Of a stretch of DNA of 64,000 bases, positions 26,718 through 38,129 are shown piece after piece; the stretch's first letter is position 1, and every line of letters starts with the position of its first letter. Made by a program: the position numbers and the translations under genes. Location of the stretch: the NCBI RefSeq assembly GCF_949628215.1, contig NC_134276.1:11745690-11809689 (forward strand), read 5' to 3'. Under the pieces are notes generated by a model. It saw nothing but the letters and a program-made list of their open reading frames with translations. It had not been told where the DNA came from and did no database searches. Source of the DNA: Phalacrocorax aristotelis. Its lineage: Eukaryota; Chordata; Aves; Suliformes; Phalacrocoracidae.

Positions 26718-27202
26718 AGATGCATGGACACAAACACTGGGGGATGCCCAGGGACCTCAGCCAGTAATGCCCAGGACTGCAGCACTGACCAACAAAACTT
26801 TGTGCCCAATGTCCCCGCTGGGAAGGTAAGTCGGGACCTGGTGAATGTAGCACTGGGTGGGGAGCAAGTGAATGAATACGTGAGGGTAAAAGCTCTCAGC
26901 TCGTTGGCAATTACAAACCCTGTATCCAGATCCACTACGGGTCATTGCTTACAACCATTACCATGCTTGTGGGCAGCAGACACATGGTCCCACGGTTGGC
27001 TGGGTCTATCAAGCCAACGGGGACCTTACCAGTGATTTACTGTGCCTGCAACCACTTCGCCTGTGTTCAGACAGCACGCAGGTCCACTGGTTGGCTGGGG
27101 GCTGTAGTGCCACTGTTGCATGTGATCTTTGGCACCACTGTAACAGAAAGGGTACACGTGGCTCAGGGAGCCTTCCAAGGAATTTTCCTGCTTCCCACCT
27201 AA
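26718..27202. other. Unclassified GC-richer segment
   Basis: This segment is clearly richer in G and C than its flanks and open in several frames (plus 26,724-27,035 and 26,945-27,202; minus 26,757-26,945). A GGAAGGTAAGTC splice-donor-like site lies at about 26,821-26,832. Two near copies of GGTTGGCTGGG occur at about 26,994 and 27,092. I do not recognise a protein or a named repeat. A decayed LTR or an old exon are both possible. Confidence 0.35.
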
Positions 27203-28822
27203 AGTAACAACCACAACAACAATTGAATATACCTTGTTTTATTTCTTAGATAACTCCACTGAATGCAGGCACACTGCCAACTGAGGCCTTAAACTCCCTC
27301 TGATTCTCATCTTCTAAAATCAGGTGTGCCAGCTGGGCTCAATAAAACGAGCAGAAATTTGAGATTCTCGAATAAATTTAATTCAGATATGCATTTATGA
27401 TACAGACATGTTCTGAATGAACTAAGCAGAGTATAAATAATAGCCCACAGCACGATGACAAGCAGCATGACTTAGTCGAAAATTGAGAGCCAGGGACAGA
27501 GCAGGCCATGCACTGAGCCAGGAAAGATCACTGGATGCAAGGTATAGCAGTGACTTGCAAGAACATTGCTTAGACAGGAAGAGAGTGGGTAATTTTAACT
27601 AGTACATATGAAATACATTTATGTATATATAAAAAATAACCTTTCAGCCAATCTGACATGAGTTCAGTATTTATACTAGCAATATGAAACTTTAAATGGC
27701 AGAGAATTCAAGCTAAAAATTAGCAAATTAAGGAATCCCTAAGTGACAGGTAGGATGAAGCATTAGGATGGGAAGGCACAAAAGTATCTGTGGACTCCTC
27801 AGACTCAAGAGAGAGATCACTCTGATGCAGTAACCCTGCAGAGACAGCATACGCACCATGGGTACTAACAGAAACTCAAGACAACAAAGAGCTGTCAAAA
27901 GACAGGCGAAAGCAAGGACATGAATATGATCCAACTGTCCATGCAAAAAATTTGAAAAGTCTGATCAAGGTAATGGAGATTAAAGTAGAGTAGTACCTGT
28001 GTTGTAAACCCCAATACATATGCAGGAAAACCCACATATTACATACTCTTTCAAGGGTGGTTTGTAAGACCAAGTTCTCACTTGACAGACTTACTCACTG
28101 TGTACAGCTGAGTCGTATTTAGTCACTTCAGTGATAATAAGTTTGCTGAGCCCTAGACTGACATCCTCGAGAGCCTGCCCAGCTGTGGGAATGAATGGAT
28201 CCTCTCCCCTGTGTGCCAGAGGAATTGCTCCAATACTTTCCATCAACACGATCCCATTAACAGCAATAGCGTCACGGGCTTTGAATACGACAGAGTAGCA
28301 CAAATGATGCCGAGAGACTAGCTACTCCTCACAACGACTTCATTAACCATGATGAAGTACAAAATCCAGATAACTGGACTTGCTTTCCCAGGGCTCTTTG
28401 GTTTCTCAGGGCGGGCAGCTGAAAACAACAAAAAACGTGTCTATTCTGCCAAGCAATTGTATTAGACATGAAAATGTGGTTGTTTTTTTTTTTTAAAAAG
28501 AATAAACTCTGAATTTTCCAATAGCATTTTTATATCAACTTTTAGAGGAATGGATACTTTAAAGATACAATTTATCTGAATTTTGGGGTTTGCAATACCG
28601 TTTTGGAAAGCTGCTGAGAATTAAAATGCAAACAAATCAATTCTCCCCACTTATCTGTGTGCAGATACAGATGGGGTTGCTCACAAAATAAGACTTCGTT
28701 TCTGAGTGCCTTTGCTAAAACAGAACTAAAAGGACTTTGCCTACAGCACTTTGAATTCACTCCTTCAAAGTCAAATAAATCCATCAGGCCAGGAGTCAAA
28801 GTTTGTCCAGCACAAATTACCC
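27203..28822. other. Mostly gene-free; one exon-like open segment
   Basis: AT-rich sequence without a named repeat. On the minus strand 28,098-28,321 is an open, exon-like segment ending in a strong splice-donor match; it is described as a finding. The rest shows nothing identifiable. Confidence 0.4.
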
Positions 28823-29755
28823 ACAGAACTTTATCATTCAGGTTGAATCATCATCAAGTGCAACTGTCAGCCTAACACTACTAAGTCCACCACTAAACCA
28901 TGTTCCCAAGCACCACATCTACGTGTCTTTTAAATACCTCCAGGAATGGTGACTCAACCAGTTTCCTGGGCACCCTGTTCCAGTGCCTAACAAACCTCTC
29001 AGTAAAGAAATTTTTCCTAATATCCAATCTAAACCTCCCGTGGCACGACTTGAGGCCATTTCCTCTCGTTCTATCACTAGTGTCTTGGGAGACCAGCTCC
29101 CACCTCACTACAACCTCCATTCAGGTGGTTGTAGAGAGCAAAAAGGTCTCCCCTCAGCCTCCTCTTCTCCAGGTTAACAACCTCAGCTCCCTCAGCCGCT
29201 CCTCAGAACATTTGTGCTCTACACCCTTCACCAGCTTTGTTGCCCTTCTTTACAAATGTTCCAGCACCTCAATGTTTTTCTTGCAGTGAGGGGCCCATAA
29301 CTGCACACAGCACTTGAGGTGCGGCCTCACCAGTGCCGAGTACAGGGTCACCACCCCTGCCCTGCTCCTGCTGGCCACGCTATTCCTGATACAAGCCAGG
29401 ATGCTGTTGGCCTTCTTGGCCACCTGGGCACACTGCTGGCTCACGTTCAGCCGGCTGTCAGCCAGCACCCCCAGGCCCTTCTCCACTGGGCATCTCTCCA
29501 GCCACTCCTCCCCAAGCCTGTAGCGTTGCCTGGGGTTGTTGTGACCAAAGTGCAGGACCTGGCACTTGGCCTTGTTGAACCTCATACAGCTGGCCTTGGG
29601 CTATTGATCCAGCCTGTCCAGGTCCCCCTGCAGAGCCTTCCTACCCTCGATAAGATAAACACTCCCATGTAATTTGGTGACATCCACAAACTCACTGAGG
29701 GTGTACTCAATCCCCTTATCCCGATCATTGATAAAGATATTAAACAAGACTGGCT
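28823..29755 (-). mobile_element. CR1 LINE, RT to 3' end, ~0.93 kb
   Basis: On the minus strand it reads from the end of the RT palm domain ([15 protein letters not shown]) through the RT tail to the CR1 3' UTR (complement of ATCATCAAGTGCAACTGTCA near 28,850). The frame contains [13 protein letters not shown] and [18 protein letters not shown]. The usual catalytic FADD is replaced by a sequence reading FVDV (about 29,690), a stop follows DLDRLDQ, and a frame shift separates the 29,250-29,585 part from the 28,893-29,120 part. Its 3' terminal octamers are worn down. It is an old inactive copy. Confidence 0.92.
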
Positions 29756-29985
29756 TCTAAAACTGCAGGTCCCTAACAGCTATGTCCAAGAGGGAATTTG
29801 GCTAGACGTGTGCTCTTGCTCACTGTTTAGGCAGATAAGGATTCAAATTCTTCTTGACTCCCAGGAGACTGAAATCCATCTAGTCCCTCTGCTGCTATTA
29901 GAAGACTTTCAGACCATTCCAGGTTTCTCATTTATAAAACAGGTTTTTTTGGTAGAACACTCTCAAGGACATTTGTACTCATTGT

Positions 29986-30297
29986 ACCAGTATATTAAGG
30001 GGGGGCAGGTTGCGGCTCGGGAGTGGCGTCGGGTCGGCGGGCGGTGAGCAGCTGCATCGTGGGCGGTTTGTTTCGGCGGTTAATTCCCCTCCCCCCTCCC
30101 TTCCCCCCACCCCTGGGTTTCGCACCCCTCATTGTTCTCCTTTACATTGCATTTCTGTTGTTGTTTCTTTTAATTTTAATTATTAAACTGTTCTTATCCC
30201 AACCCACGAGCGTTACCCTTCTGATTCTCTCCCCATCCACCGGTGGGGGAGTGAGCGAGCGGCTGTGTGGGGCTGAGCTGCCGGCTAAACCACGACA
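29986..30297 (+). mobile_element. 5'-truncated ERVL-like LTR
   Basis: It starts at GTACCAGTATATTAAGGGGG, the TATA-like region of the family, and runs to the LTR end ...CTAAACCACGACA. It includes CAACCCACGAGCGTTACCC and ATTAAACTG. The 5' half (U3 with CCAAT box) is absent and I see no target duplication. The GC-rich block ATTGCGGCTCGGG-like to GGTGAGCAGC matches the 21.6- and 43.5-kb copies. Confidence 0.9.
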
Positions 30298-31949
30298 TGC
30301 TAGTTTTGTTTCCAACTAATAATTTGGAATTTAGACAGAAAATACAGGACTTTAATACCAATTTCTTCCATACCTATTTCCCCAGTACTCCATACTTAAA
30401 GTTAAGGCCAAGTCCATACCCAGTGTGTAAGGGCTTGTCTAATTTTAAAAAGTCTGGCTTTTTCTCTGCAGTTTTCCAAATGTGAACTGGAATTTCAGTG
30501 GGAATTTCTGGGTGCCTTTGTACATTTAGAAATTAACTCATTTACTAGAGCACCTCTAAAAAGTATCAGAAGCCTAACTTCAAGGGTGCCCTCATGAAAA
30601 ACCTTGGAGTAGAGGTGGGATTTTTCAGGAGTGCCTGTGTGGCTTTGAAGTGAGATTTATTATCAATGAGAAGTCAGCTCCTCAGCTTGCCTGACAGTCT
30701 CAGGTCAGTTGCTTGCCATTCCTCAGATAACTTCAACAGAAAAACAAAGGTAAATTCTGCATTAAGACAGCTATATCTTCTAGTGATGTTGTGGTGGTGA
30801 CAGGCAGGATAACAGTGAGCTAGCAGGATATTATTGTAGTCTTTATTGATACGGAAGATTTAAGTTACAGAACATTAGGCAAACCCACCCTCTTACTTGC
30901 CCAATATTTGAGGATGAACAGTCACAGACAAGAAAATGACCAGTTGCTTATAGTGCAGCTAATGATTAAGTTACATTAAAACAGTTAACAATATTATATT
31001 GTAAAGTATAAGTGCATGTACAGTATATATATATAATAGCTTTCTGTTCCTTATCAGGAACATAAGCCAATCACATAAATTTTTCAGTTTAATTTAGCTT
31101 GTGCTGAAGTACATTTCCATCTTAAATATATATTAATGTAAATCATCCCTATTAAATCTCTCAGTTTCACTCCCTGCACCTTAACTTGCAATTTATATTA
31201 CAGTACTTTAAAAGCTGTGTGAACACTCTTATTATTCAGAAGAGGTGTCTGTCAGAATTTTCTATCTTTTAAATCTTTGGCAATGTTTCACAGACTTATT
31301 ATTCGGACTTCGTACCTTTTCACTACAAAACATTTTAGTCTTATCCAACACAAGATACTCTGATACCTGACTCTTTCTATTTGAAAGAGCAGGCCACGCA
31401 CATGCACTGTGTGAGTGTTAAAATAATGAAAATCCTACACTGTAGGAGAAAATTGACATTGTGCAAAATATATTTATCAACATTTTAAAGATTCAAAAGA
31501 TACAACATTGTTAAACAAGACAACACTGGCCCACTGCATAAACAGACTCCTTCGTACCTGGTCAGCCAGTAGCAATATATCAGTCTGAAAATCTGCTCCT
31601 TGACAGGCTGCTCCCTGGTCAGACACAGCAGTAAGATGTGTAAGGGTTTGTATTTGGGCCAGGTTATCCAAACTTTGATGGCTAAGATTAGATTCCTCAA
31701 ACCTATCAACCTTCTAAACAAGTTACCTGACTTTCAGAGAGATGTGCTGCGTTCACCTGGGTACCAAGGCCACCTGTTTTGGTTCTAGGTTCCCAGCTCA
31801 GCAAATCTTAATTGACAGCACCATGTCAGCATTCACTTGCCCCGGCCAAAAACCACCACCAAACTCTGAACTGGTCAAGTCGTCCGTACCCTTGCAGAAG
31901 CACCTTCTCAAAGTTGCTCACTAGGACACAATCGATGCAGAACAGATTA
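30298..31949. other. Gene-free AT-rich sequence
   Basis: I see no gene or named repeat here. A short TATATATATA tract lies near 31,024-31,035. This would be just downstream of the SLC36A4 poly(A) site. Confidence 0.45.
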
Positions 31950-34607
31950 TATGAATGGATTTGACAGTCCTTTATTCTCCAAACACACATGGGTAGAAAG
32001 ATGCAAAACTAACAGGAAAAATAACTCACATTTAAATCCTATCAGTCCTACTAAAAATGTTCCGTGTAGAAGTATTTAATGTCAAGTAAAATAAGCTGCA
32101 CAGGAATATACCCTATCAGTGTGTAGTGTATGGTTTAGGTAATCAACAGATTCATTATGAAACAGACAGAAACACTTAGACCCAACGTCTTTTAAAACAG
32201 CTTAAAGACTAAAACACCTTTAAGGCGAAAAGCTGAAGTTACCTTTTTCCTCTCTGCTAACTACCTGTGTTTGCTCCTTTGTGGCACTTTCACACAAAAG
32301 GTTAATTCTCTGTATCATACCTGCAGAGACTCATCCCTTCAAAGTGCCTGCCAAGTATTTAACTTTGTCCACCCTAAAAAGAATATAAGAGCATTGCTCA
32401 GAACTATTACTTGAACAAACAACATGCGGTTTGAACTACATGCTATAACGAATACCCGCCAGAATTGCCCTCACTGACATGGAGGTGAAAGTGCTCAAAC
32501 ACAGTAACCAAATGGTAGATGACTGGGGAAATATTCTGGAGAGAAAATACAAATATAGATGTATCTAGCACTGTATTTTTTTAGGACTGTAATGCCCAAT
32601 GTTACATTATCAAATGGTAGATTTCCAAATGGTAGATTTCTGAGGAATATACTGAAGGCAAGCAAACTATTACATGTATTTCGATCTTAATTCGTATTAA
32701 TGCAGTATAGAGGTTTTGGCATACCATATTTCTTGGAGGAATGTGATAATTAAAAATATCCCTTAGAAAAGGGAGTTTCTTCATAACAGGAATGAGTATG
32801 ATAAATATGGTTCTATTACTGTACAAAATATAGAGTGTTTTTAGGAAACGACCAAAAATACAGCTTTAGCATTTGGACTGAGAGTCATCTGTGAAGTGTG
32901 AGCCAGAAAGTCAAATACAAACCCTGAAAATCAGGATTCTGGCTGGGGACTCAGCATCCCCGGGCTTGCTTGAACAAAACTAATTCCTACCCAATTACCA
33001 ACTTATAAACTTGTTCTTTTTTCTTCCAAAATGGACAAAAGAAGCAAAAATCAGTAAAGGGCATGTTAGATTCTATTTAAGGCAGAACATAAAAATGCAA
33101 AAATAATTATTATATGTTCCAGTAGAAATATAGCTAGGCAGTCTACAGACTTCCAGCAACAGGTAAAAAAATACAGCATTTCATACAAGTGCAGAGGTGA
33201 AATCAAGGATAAAGAAACAGTGTAAAAAATGGGTCAGGACAGCAGTTACCAAAATGTACAAAAATAAACTACTCATCATCTGTGGTGTTGAATGATTTTT
33301 GCATCATTAAAGAAAGTAATATTGCTGTGATAAACTACATCCTGCAACTTTTCCTTCAAAAACCACTCTAAAAAGTGTCATGTCTTCCCATGTATACCCT
33401 GTGCCTCCTATAAGCTGTACCTCTCTACAAAGCACAGTAGTTGCAAGCTGATGCTGAGACAACCCACATCTTCAGACAACCTGCAGGCAGGTGGTGCACT
33501 GTAGGCACAAAGGGCTTCAGAGCAGACTTCCCTGGTGCCGCCCCAGCTCACAGTGCTGTGGAATCACAAGTTCTTTCACAAATAATCCACAGCTTATGCA
33601 TGCGAAAGTATGGCACATCTCCATTCTAGTAAGTAGTGTCTCGTCCTTTCCTTTCTCATAGAGAAATTAACACCATGAATCTTTAAGCTGCTCTGGACAG
33701 TCACGCTTCCATGGCTCTACTGAGCATCACAGTTGCCATTTCCCTGGAGCAGGGCTCTGGCCATGCTGAACAGCTAATGGTACAGGAACATATAATAACA
33801 GATCATGTGAGCTGGCAAGAACACTCCTAACTGGCTATCTTTTGGTCTATTAAAAGATCCAGCCTTTATCTCTAAACCTTATACAGTCTTGTCCATTCTT
33901 CAGCTTAAATGTTAAGATAGTTGTCATGAAAGAAAAAAAAGCCTTTATGCTTTCTGTCATGTAACCAATCACCAGCAGTGGTGTGCTGTACTGACCAGGG
34001 AGGGCTTGGTCCTTCCAATCACTTGAAAAACTCCCCTTGGAGCCAGTGTGAAAAGGCTGAACAAGAGTCATGGTCATTCCGCACAGAGCACTCCAACTCC
34101 AGACATACCCACTCCCAGGAACCAGAGGCAGGCAACTTTTCTGCAGCAAACATCTAAGTCCCCAGAATGGAAATGAAAACCACAGCTGCTCTTTTCTAAA
34201 ACTACAGTGTCTCTGGTTCACTGGGGTGCAATTGACCCCATCAGGGACAGCCAAGAGCAGGTCTGTGCATCACTGAGCTCCCACTCCAACCCTTAAAACA
34301 GAGCTGGAGTGAAAAAAGTAGTGCCTAGACTTATTTCCTTCCTATATTCATGTATACATTTTAAATCCTGACATCAATTCAGTTTTTCACTAAGTGAGCA
34401 GAGGTTGAGAGCAAACAGGCTAATTTAGGGAGCAGATGGGAAGGAATGAAAGAAGAAACAAAGAACAGAGTGAGGAAGGGCTGCATGCTGTTTTTCAAAA
34501 ATTCATTTGGAAATGGAATTTGTCCCACACATAGGTCTGCCATCCCTCTAGGATTTCTTGTCAGAGGTTTCTTGTTAACGAACAAAATAATTCACAGTGC
34601 CTGCTTA
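31950..34607 (-). other. SLC36A4: Presumed 3' UTR of SLC36A4
   Basis: This is the sequence directly downstream (gene sense) of the SLC36A4 stop codon. Reading by eye, the first canonical AATAAA on the gene strand is the complement of 31,971-31,976, and a variant ATTAAA lies at 32,075-32,080. No earlier AATAAA was seen, so a UTR of about 2.6 kb is inferred. The stretch holds no recognised repeat apart from a 15-bp tandem duplication (CAAATGGTAGATTTC-like) near 32,611-32,640. A 134-codon open frame on the minus strand at 33,850-34,254 lies inside it and looks like chance. A shorter UTR using a non-canonical signal is possible. Confidence 0.45.
31971..31976 (-). other. Candidate poly(A) signal of SLC36A4
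   Basis: TTTATT on the plus strand gives AATAAA on the minus strand, 2.6 kb past the SLC36A4 stop. The sequence after it on the gene strand is T-containing but only weakly GT-rich. An ATTAAA at 32,075-32,080 is the alternative. RNA evidence would be needed to choose. Confidence 0.4.
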
Positions 34608-34915
34608 TTACTTTAAACCAACCACCAAGTTAGTAGCATTTAAATCTGTGGAGATGCTCTCTGTTGCGTTAGCTAGAACTGTCGATGCAGGATAAATGAT
34701 TTCTTCAACTGTCACATATGTCCCTGTTAAAAAACCAACAACTCCAATGACAGCTATAAAAACGTCTTTAAATATTGTCCATAAACTTAAGTTTTCCTTG
34801 TAGAAAGTGAGGATTTCAACCAGAGGTGGCAGAATCAGTGCCAGAGTGCTGCTGCTGACAGCTCCAACGAAAGAAATCACCAGATCTAGGCGAGGGATCA
34901 AAACTGCTACAGCAC
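34608..34915 (-). CDS. SLC36A4: SLC36A4 (PAT4) terminal coding exon
   Basis: This exon encodes the C-terminal 101 residues of SLC36A4, a multi-pass amino-acid transporter of the SLC36 (PAT) family. In mammals this protein is reported as a high-affinity proline/tryptophan transporter of plasma and endolysosomal membranes linked to mTORC1 signalling. Seen in sequence: the minus strand reads a pyrimidine-rich tract ending TTTTAG, then the exon. Two bases complete a split codon, followed by [20 protein letters not shown] and [16 protein letters not shown], which match my recollection of the human protein almost residue for residue. A second hydrophobic segment (around [21 protein letters not shown]) is the last membrane helix. 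The tail ends in VVGLK and a TAA stop at 34,608-34,610; human ends in SGLK. The tail has two N-A-T sequons. The first in-frame ATG/TTG is not a start; the true 5' limit is the acceptor. Earlier exons must lie at higher coordinates, but I did not find any in the window. Confidence 0.95.
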
Positions 34916-37545
34916 CTAAAACACAAGAAGAGTAACAGTGGCTTCAGAATCAACATGCTCATGAAAAACATAACCATGACAAATACGTAACCTAGTGGTT
35001 CATGCTTTTTAAGAAGTTCGCCATTCACTATTTTCCAGCTACAAGTGGTGTATGATATATAAATTAATGCATGTATTTGTGAGTGAGATACATCTTCATG
35101 CTCATGTGAGATACTCAGTTTCAATTCTGAGTTTCTGTACGAGCAGACAGAGCTTCAAGTTAAAGTTTTCTTACACTTACAGAGTAAATAAATTTGGCCT
35201 GCAAATCATAGAGAAATGAGAAATATGAAAATGTATGGAGATGTTTTACTTTTTTGATTGTTGTTGGGTTTTTAAGACAAAAGAATGAAGTTCAGGAAGA
35301 GCAGGAGAAGGGGCTGTTGCATGCTGCCCAGGAGACAGTGGGCAAAAATACATTACTATTCATTACCATATATTACTAATAATCTAAAAGTGACATAAAA
35401 TTATTCAAAATAAACCAAACCCACTGGCCACTTGGCAGTCTCACAATCATCTAAGTCACTACAAACTTGCCTCTTGAAAAAACTTGGTCTACACAATTGC
35501 ATTCAATTTGTAAAATGCCACTATAATTGTTGCCCAGTTAACTAAACAAGAACTTAGCTCTGCGAAGAGATAATTCTGAACACAAGGCCCACTAAGACTT
35601 TTAGCACGGCATGGCCGGTCTCACCTCCTGAAACTATACCAGCCACAGAAACAGAATCCATCATTTGGACCAGAACCGCTTTTGGTTTTAAACCCTTTGG
35701 CTGGCAAGCCCAGGCAAGGTACCCTCGTATTAACTCACATACACCTGTTGTCATATAATGTTTTCAGTCCTGTATTAGAAAACAGCTTTCAAAGGCCAGC
35801 TGAGCACAGGCCTCTATATGATCCCCTATATGTGGTGGAAACATCTGTCTTTTTTCCCTTTCATGAATATATCGCTTTCTAGCTGTCAGACATTATCGTA
35901 AACTTCCACAGCATCTGCCCGCTTACCACTTTCTATCACTTCACATCAAGGCAAGGAAGCAATCAGGAAGGAAGGGAATGGGGAAAACTGGTATAAAAGC
36001 CACCAGCAAATCAAAAACACCACATAATATGTTTTGGTTCTTCCATACCTCCCTTCTTAACTCTTAAGCCATAATAAAAGCATCTTTGGCTTCACAGCAA
36101 CTCCTCCACCAACCAAATATTATGTAAACAAAACAAATTGAACAAGCAGGAAGGAAATCCTCACATAACATGTGCAGATGAAAACCAGAAGGTGCGTATC
36201 AGCTTTATAATTTCTCAAGATGAGCTATTTGCAGAGCATCTTTGCTGGGGGCTGAATGCCACCAGCTGCCTCAAATTCTGACAACATCTGATTATGAAAG
36301 GCAACTTACAAGTTTTGTTACTGCTGATGTTCTCCATTGAGAATATGTAATCTGAAGAAATCTGCAGTGGCACATACACTCAAAATTCACTTGCAGAACA
36401 CAACAGTTATCTGCTGCCTCCAGGTAACATTTTAATAAAACCCTTAACTACAGAGAGCTCACGTAAAAAGGAAGTAAGATTGAAGGTATAAGCCCACAGA
36501 GGCATAAAGGATTCTCCAGCCCATCCTATTTGAAAGAAGCACATAATGCACAGATCTGCCAAAAAAACCCAATTAACTTGTTCTTGCTTGCCATGACTAT
36601 AGTTCAACACTCTGTAATTCTACAGAGATACAAGAGGCATCATATGGCCAAAGGAAGCTTGGACAGAGACAGAGGTGTCCTTTAGGAGACCTTAGAAACA
36701 CCCTGACACTCAAAAATAGATGAGCCAAGTTTTTTTATCCCACTGTTACGATGGACCTACTCAATGCCAAACAAACTGTTCCTTCCATTGCATGAATATA
36801 ACATTTTAAGACTAGAAATGACACATGCTTATGTATTATCTAGGATAAAGCTGAATGGAATGAGAAAGGAATTAAGTCCAATTTATTAAAGTCACAAAAT
36901 ACCCTTCTCCATAACTTATGTGGCCGTAACTCCACTCAAGCCATAAAAGTAGGCACTGTGAGTGCCCAAACAATATAGGATGAGTGCTCAGACCAGACTG
37001 GCTGGCAGGCTTGCTTGATACTTGCACAGGAATGCACAGTTCATATGTAATTGAAAAGTGCAGATGAAGTATATTTGCAATGACTGGTAAAACTCTCAGC
37101 TAATGAATATGTCGAATATGTTCTTCTGAAGCAAAAGAGAGGGCTGCACATTTGTTATCTTTCCAATTTAATAGATGTAGTGGGTATATTTATTAAACAT
37201 AGATTTTTCAACTTCTGTAATAGACCTCTTTCAATTTTACACGCGTCCAGAATTTAGAAGGTAGTCATTAATTTATAGTTCATAGTTTTGTTTGAAAAGT
37301 TCTGCTTTATTACAAATAATGACAATATTTTTCATACTTTTTTAATTGGAAAAAAATAGCTACAGTTTATAATTGCTTCAGGTTACAGAAAAGAAAAATG
37401 TGTGTTGGTTTGGATCTCGTCAAATGTTTGTCTGGCTCATACAAATATGTATGAATCTGGATATTGCTGTGAGAGGAAGTTTGGAAACGTGTTTCAAGGT
37501 TTTAATTAGTGTCTTATTTATTCTCTAACAACCCAAGACAAATAC
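34916..37545. other. Presumed SLC36A4 last intron, 3' part
   Basis: This AT-rich sequence adjoins the splice acceptor of the SLC36A4 terminal exon. I see no recognisable exon of SLC36A4. The piece 35,558-35,754 is slightly GC-richer and open on both strands; it is listed as a finding. The rest shows no repeat I can name. Confidence 0.5.
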
Positions 37546-37550
37546 AACTC

Positions 37551-38124
37551 TGTCTTGGTTTTGGCTAGTATAGAGTTAATTTCTTCATAGTAGCTGCTAT
37601 GGGGCTCTGTTTTGGATTTGTGCTAAAAACAGTGTTGATACTACAGAGGTGTTTTAGTTGTTGCTAAGTAGCACTTACACTGGTCAAGGACTTTTCAGCT
37701 CCCCGTGCCCTGCCCGGTGCGCAAGGATTTGGGAGGGGACACAGCCAGGACAGCTGACCCCAACTGACCAATGGGATACTCCACACCATATGGCATCATG
37801 CTCAGCATATAAAGCTGACAGAAGAAGGAGGAAGGGGGAACATTTGAAGTGATGGCGTTTGTCTTCCCCAGTAACCGCTACGCGTGATGGAGCCCTGCTT
37901 TCCTGGAGACGGCTGAACACCTGCCTGCCCATGGGAAGGAGTGAATGAATTCCTTGTTTTCCTTTGCTTCCACGCATGGCTTTTGCTTTACCTGTTAAAC
38001 TGTCTTTACCTCAACCCACGAGTTTTCTCACTTTTACTCTTCTGATTCTCTCCCCCAGCCCACTGTGAGGGGAGTGAGCGAGCAGCTGTGTGGGACGATT
38101 GCTGACTGGGGCTAAACAACAACA
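37551..38124 (+). mobile_element. Solo LTR, ERVL-like, TATA type
   Basis: A 574-bp LTR (TGTCTTGGTTTTGGC ... CTAAACAACAACA) flanked by a perfect 5-bp duplication AACTC at 37,546-37,550 and 38,125-38,129. It has a CCAAT box at 37,768-37,772 and TATAAA at 37,808-37,813, with GATGGCGTTTGTCTTCCCC and CGCTACGCGTGATGGAGCC downstream. It shares this downstream part with the LTR at 49.7 kb nearly base for base, but its upstream segment (CTCCCCGTGCCCTGCCCGG) resembles the GC-rich LTR type. It lies antisense to SLC36A4 in the presumed intron. No internal region is attached. Confidence 0.94.
37768..37813 (+). promoter_or_regulatory. LTR promoter core (CCAAT and TATA)
   Basis: CCAAT (37,768-37,772) and TATAAA (37,808-37,813) are 36 bp apart within the U3 of the solo LTR. 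The spacing fits an RNA polymerase II promoter. Whether it is active is unknown. Confidence 0.6.
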
Positions 38125-38129
38125 AACTC

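Noticed and set aside
1..31949. Possible MTNR1B or other neighbour gene of SLC36A4
   Set aside because: In mammals MTNR1B lies downstream of SLC36A4, but its second exon would give a long open frame with rhodopsin-family motifs. None is present here.
33850..34254. 134-codon open frame on the minus strand
   Set aside because: It lies within the presumed SLC36A4 3' UTR, after the stop codon, and has no recognisable domain.
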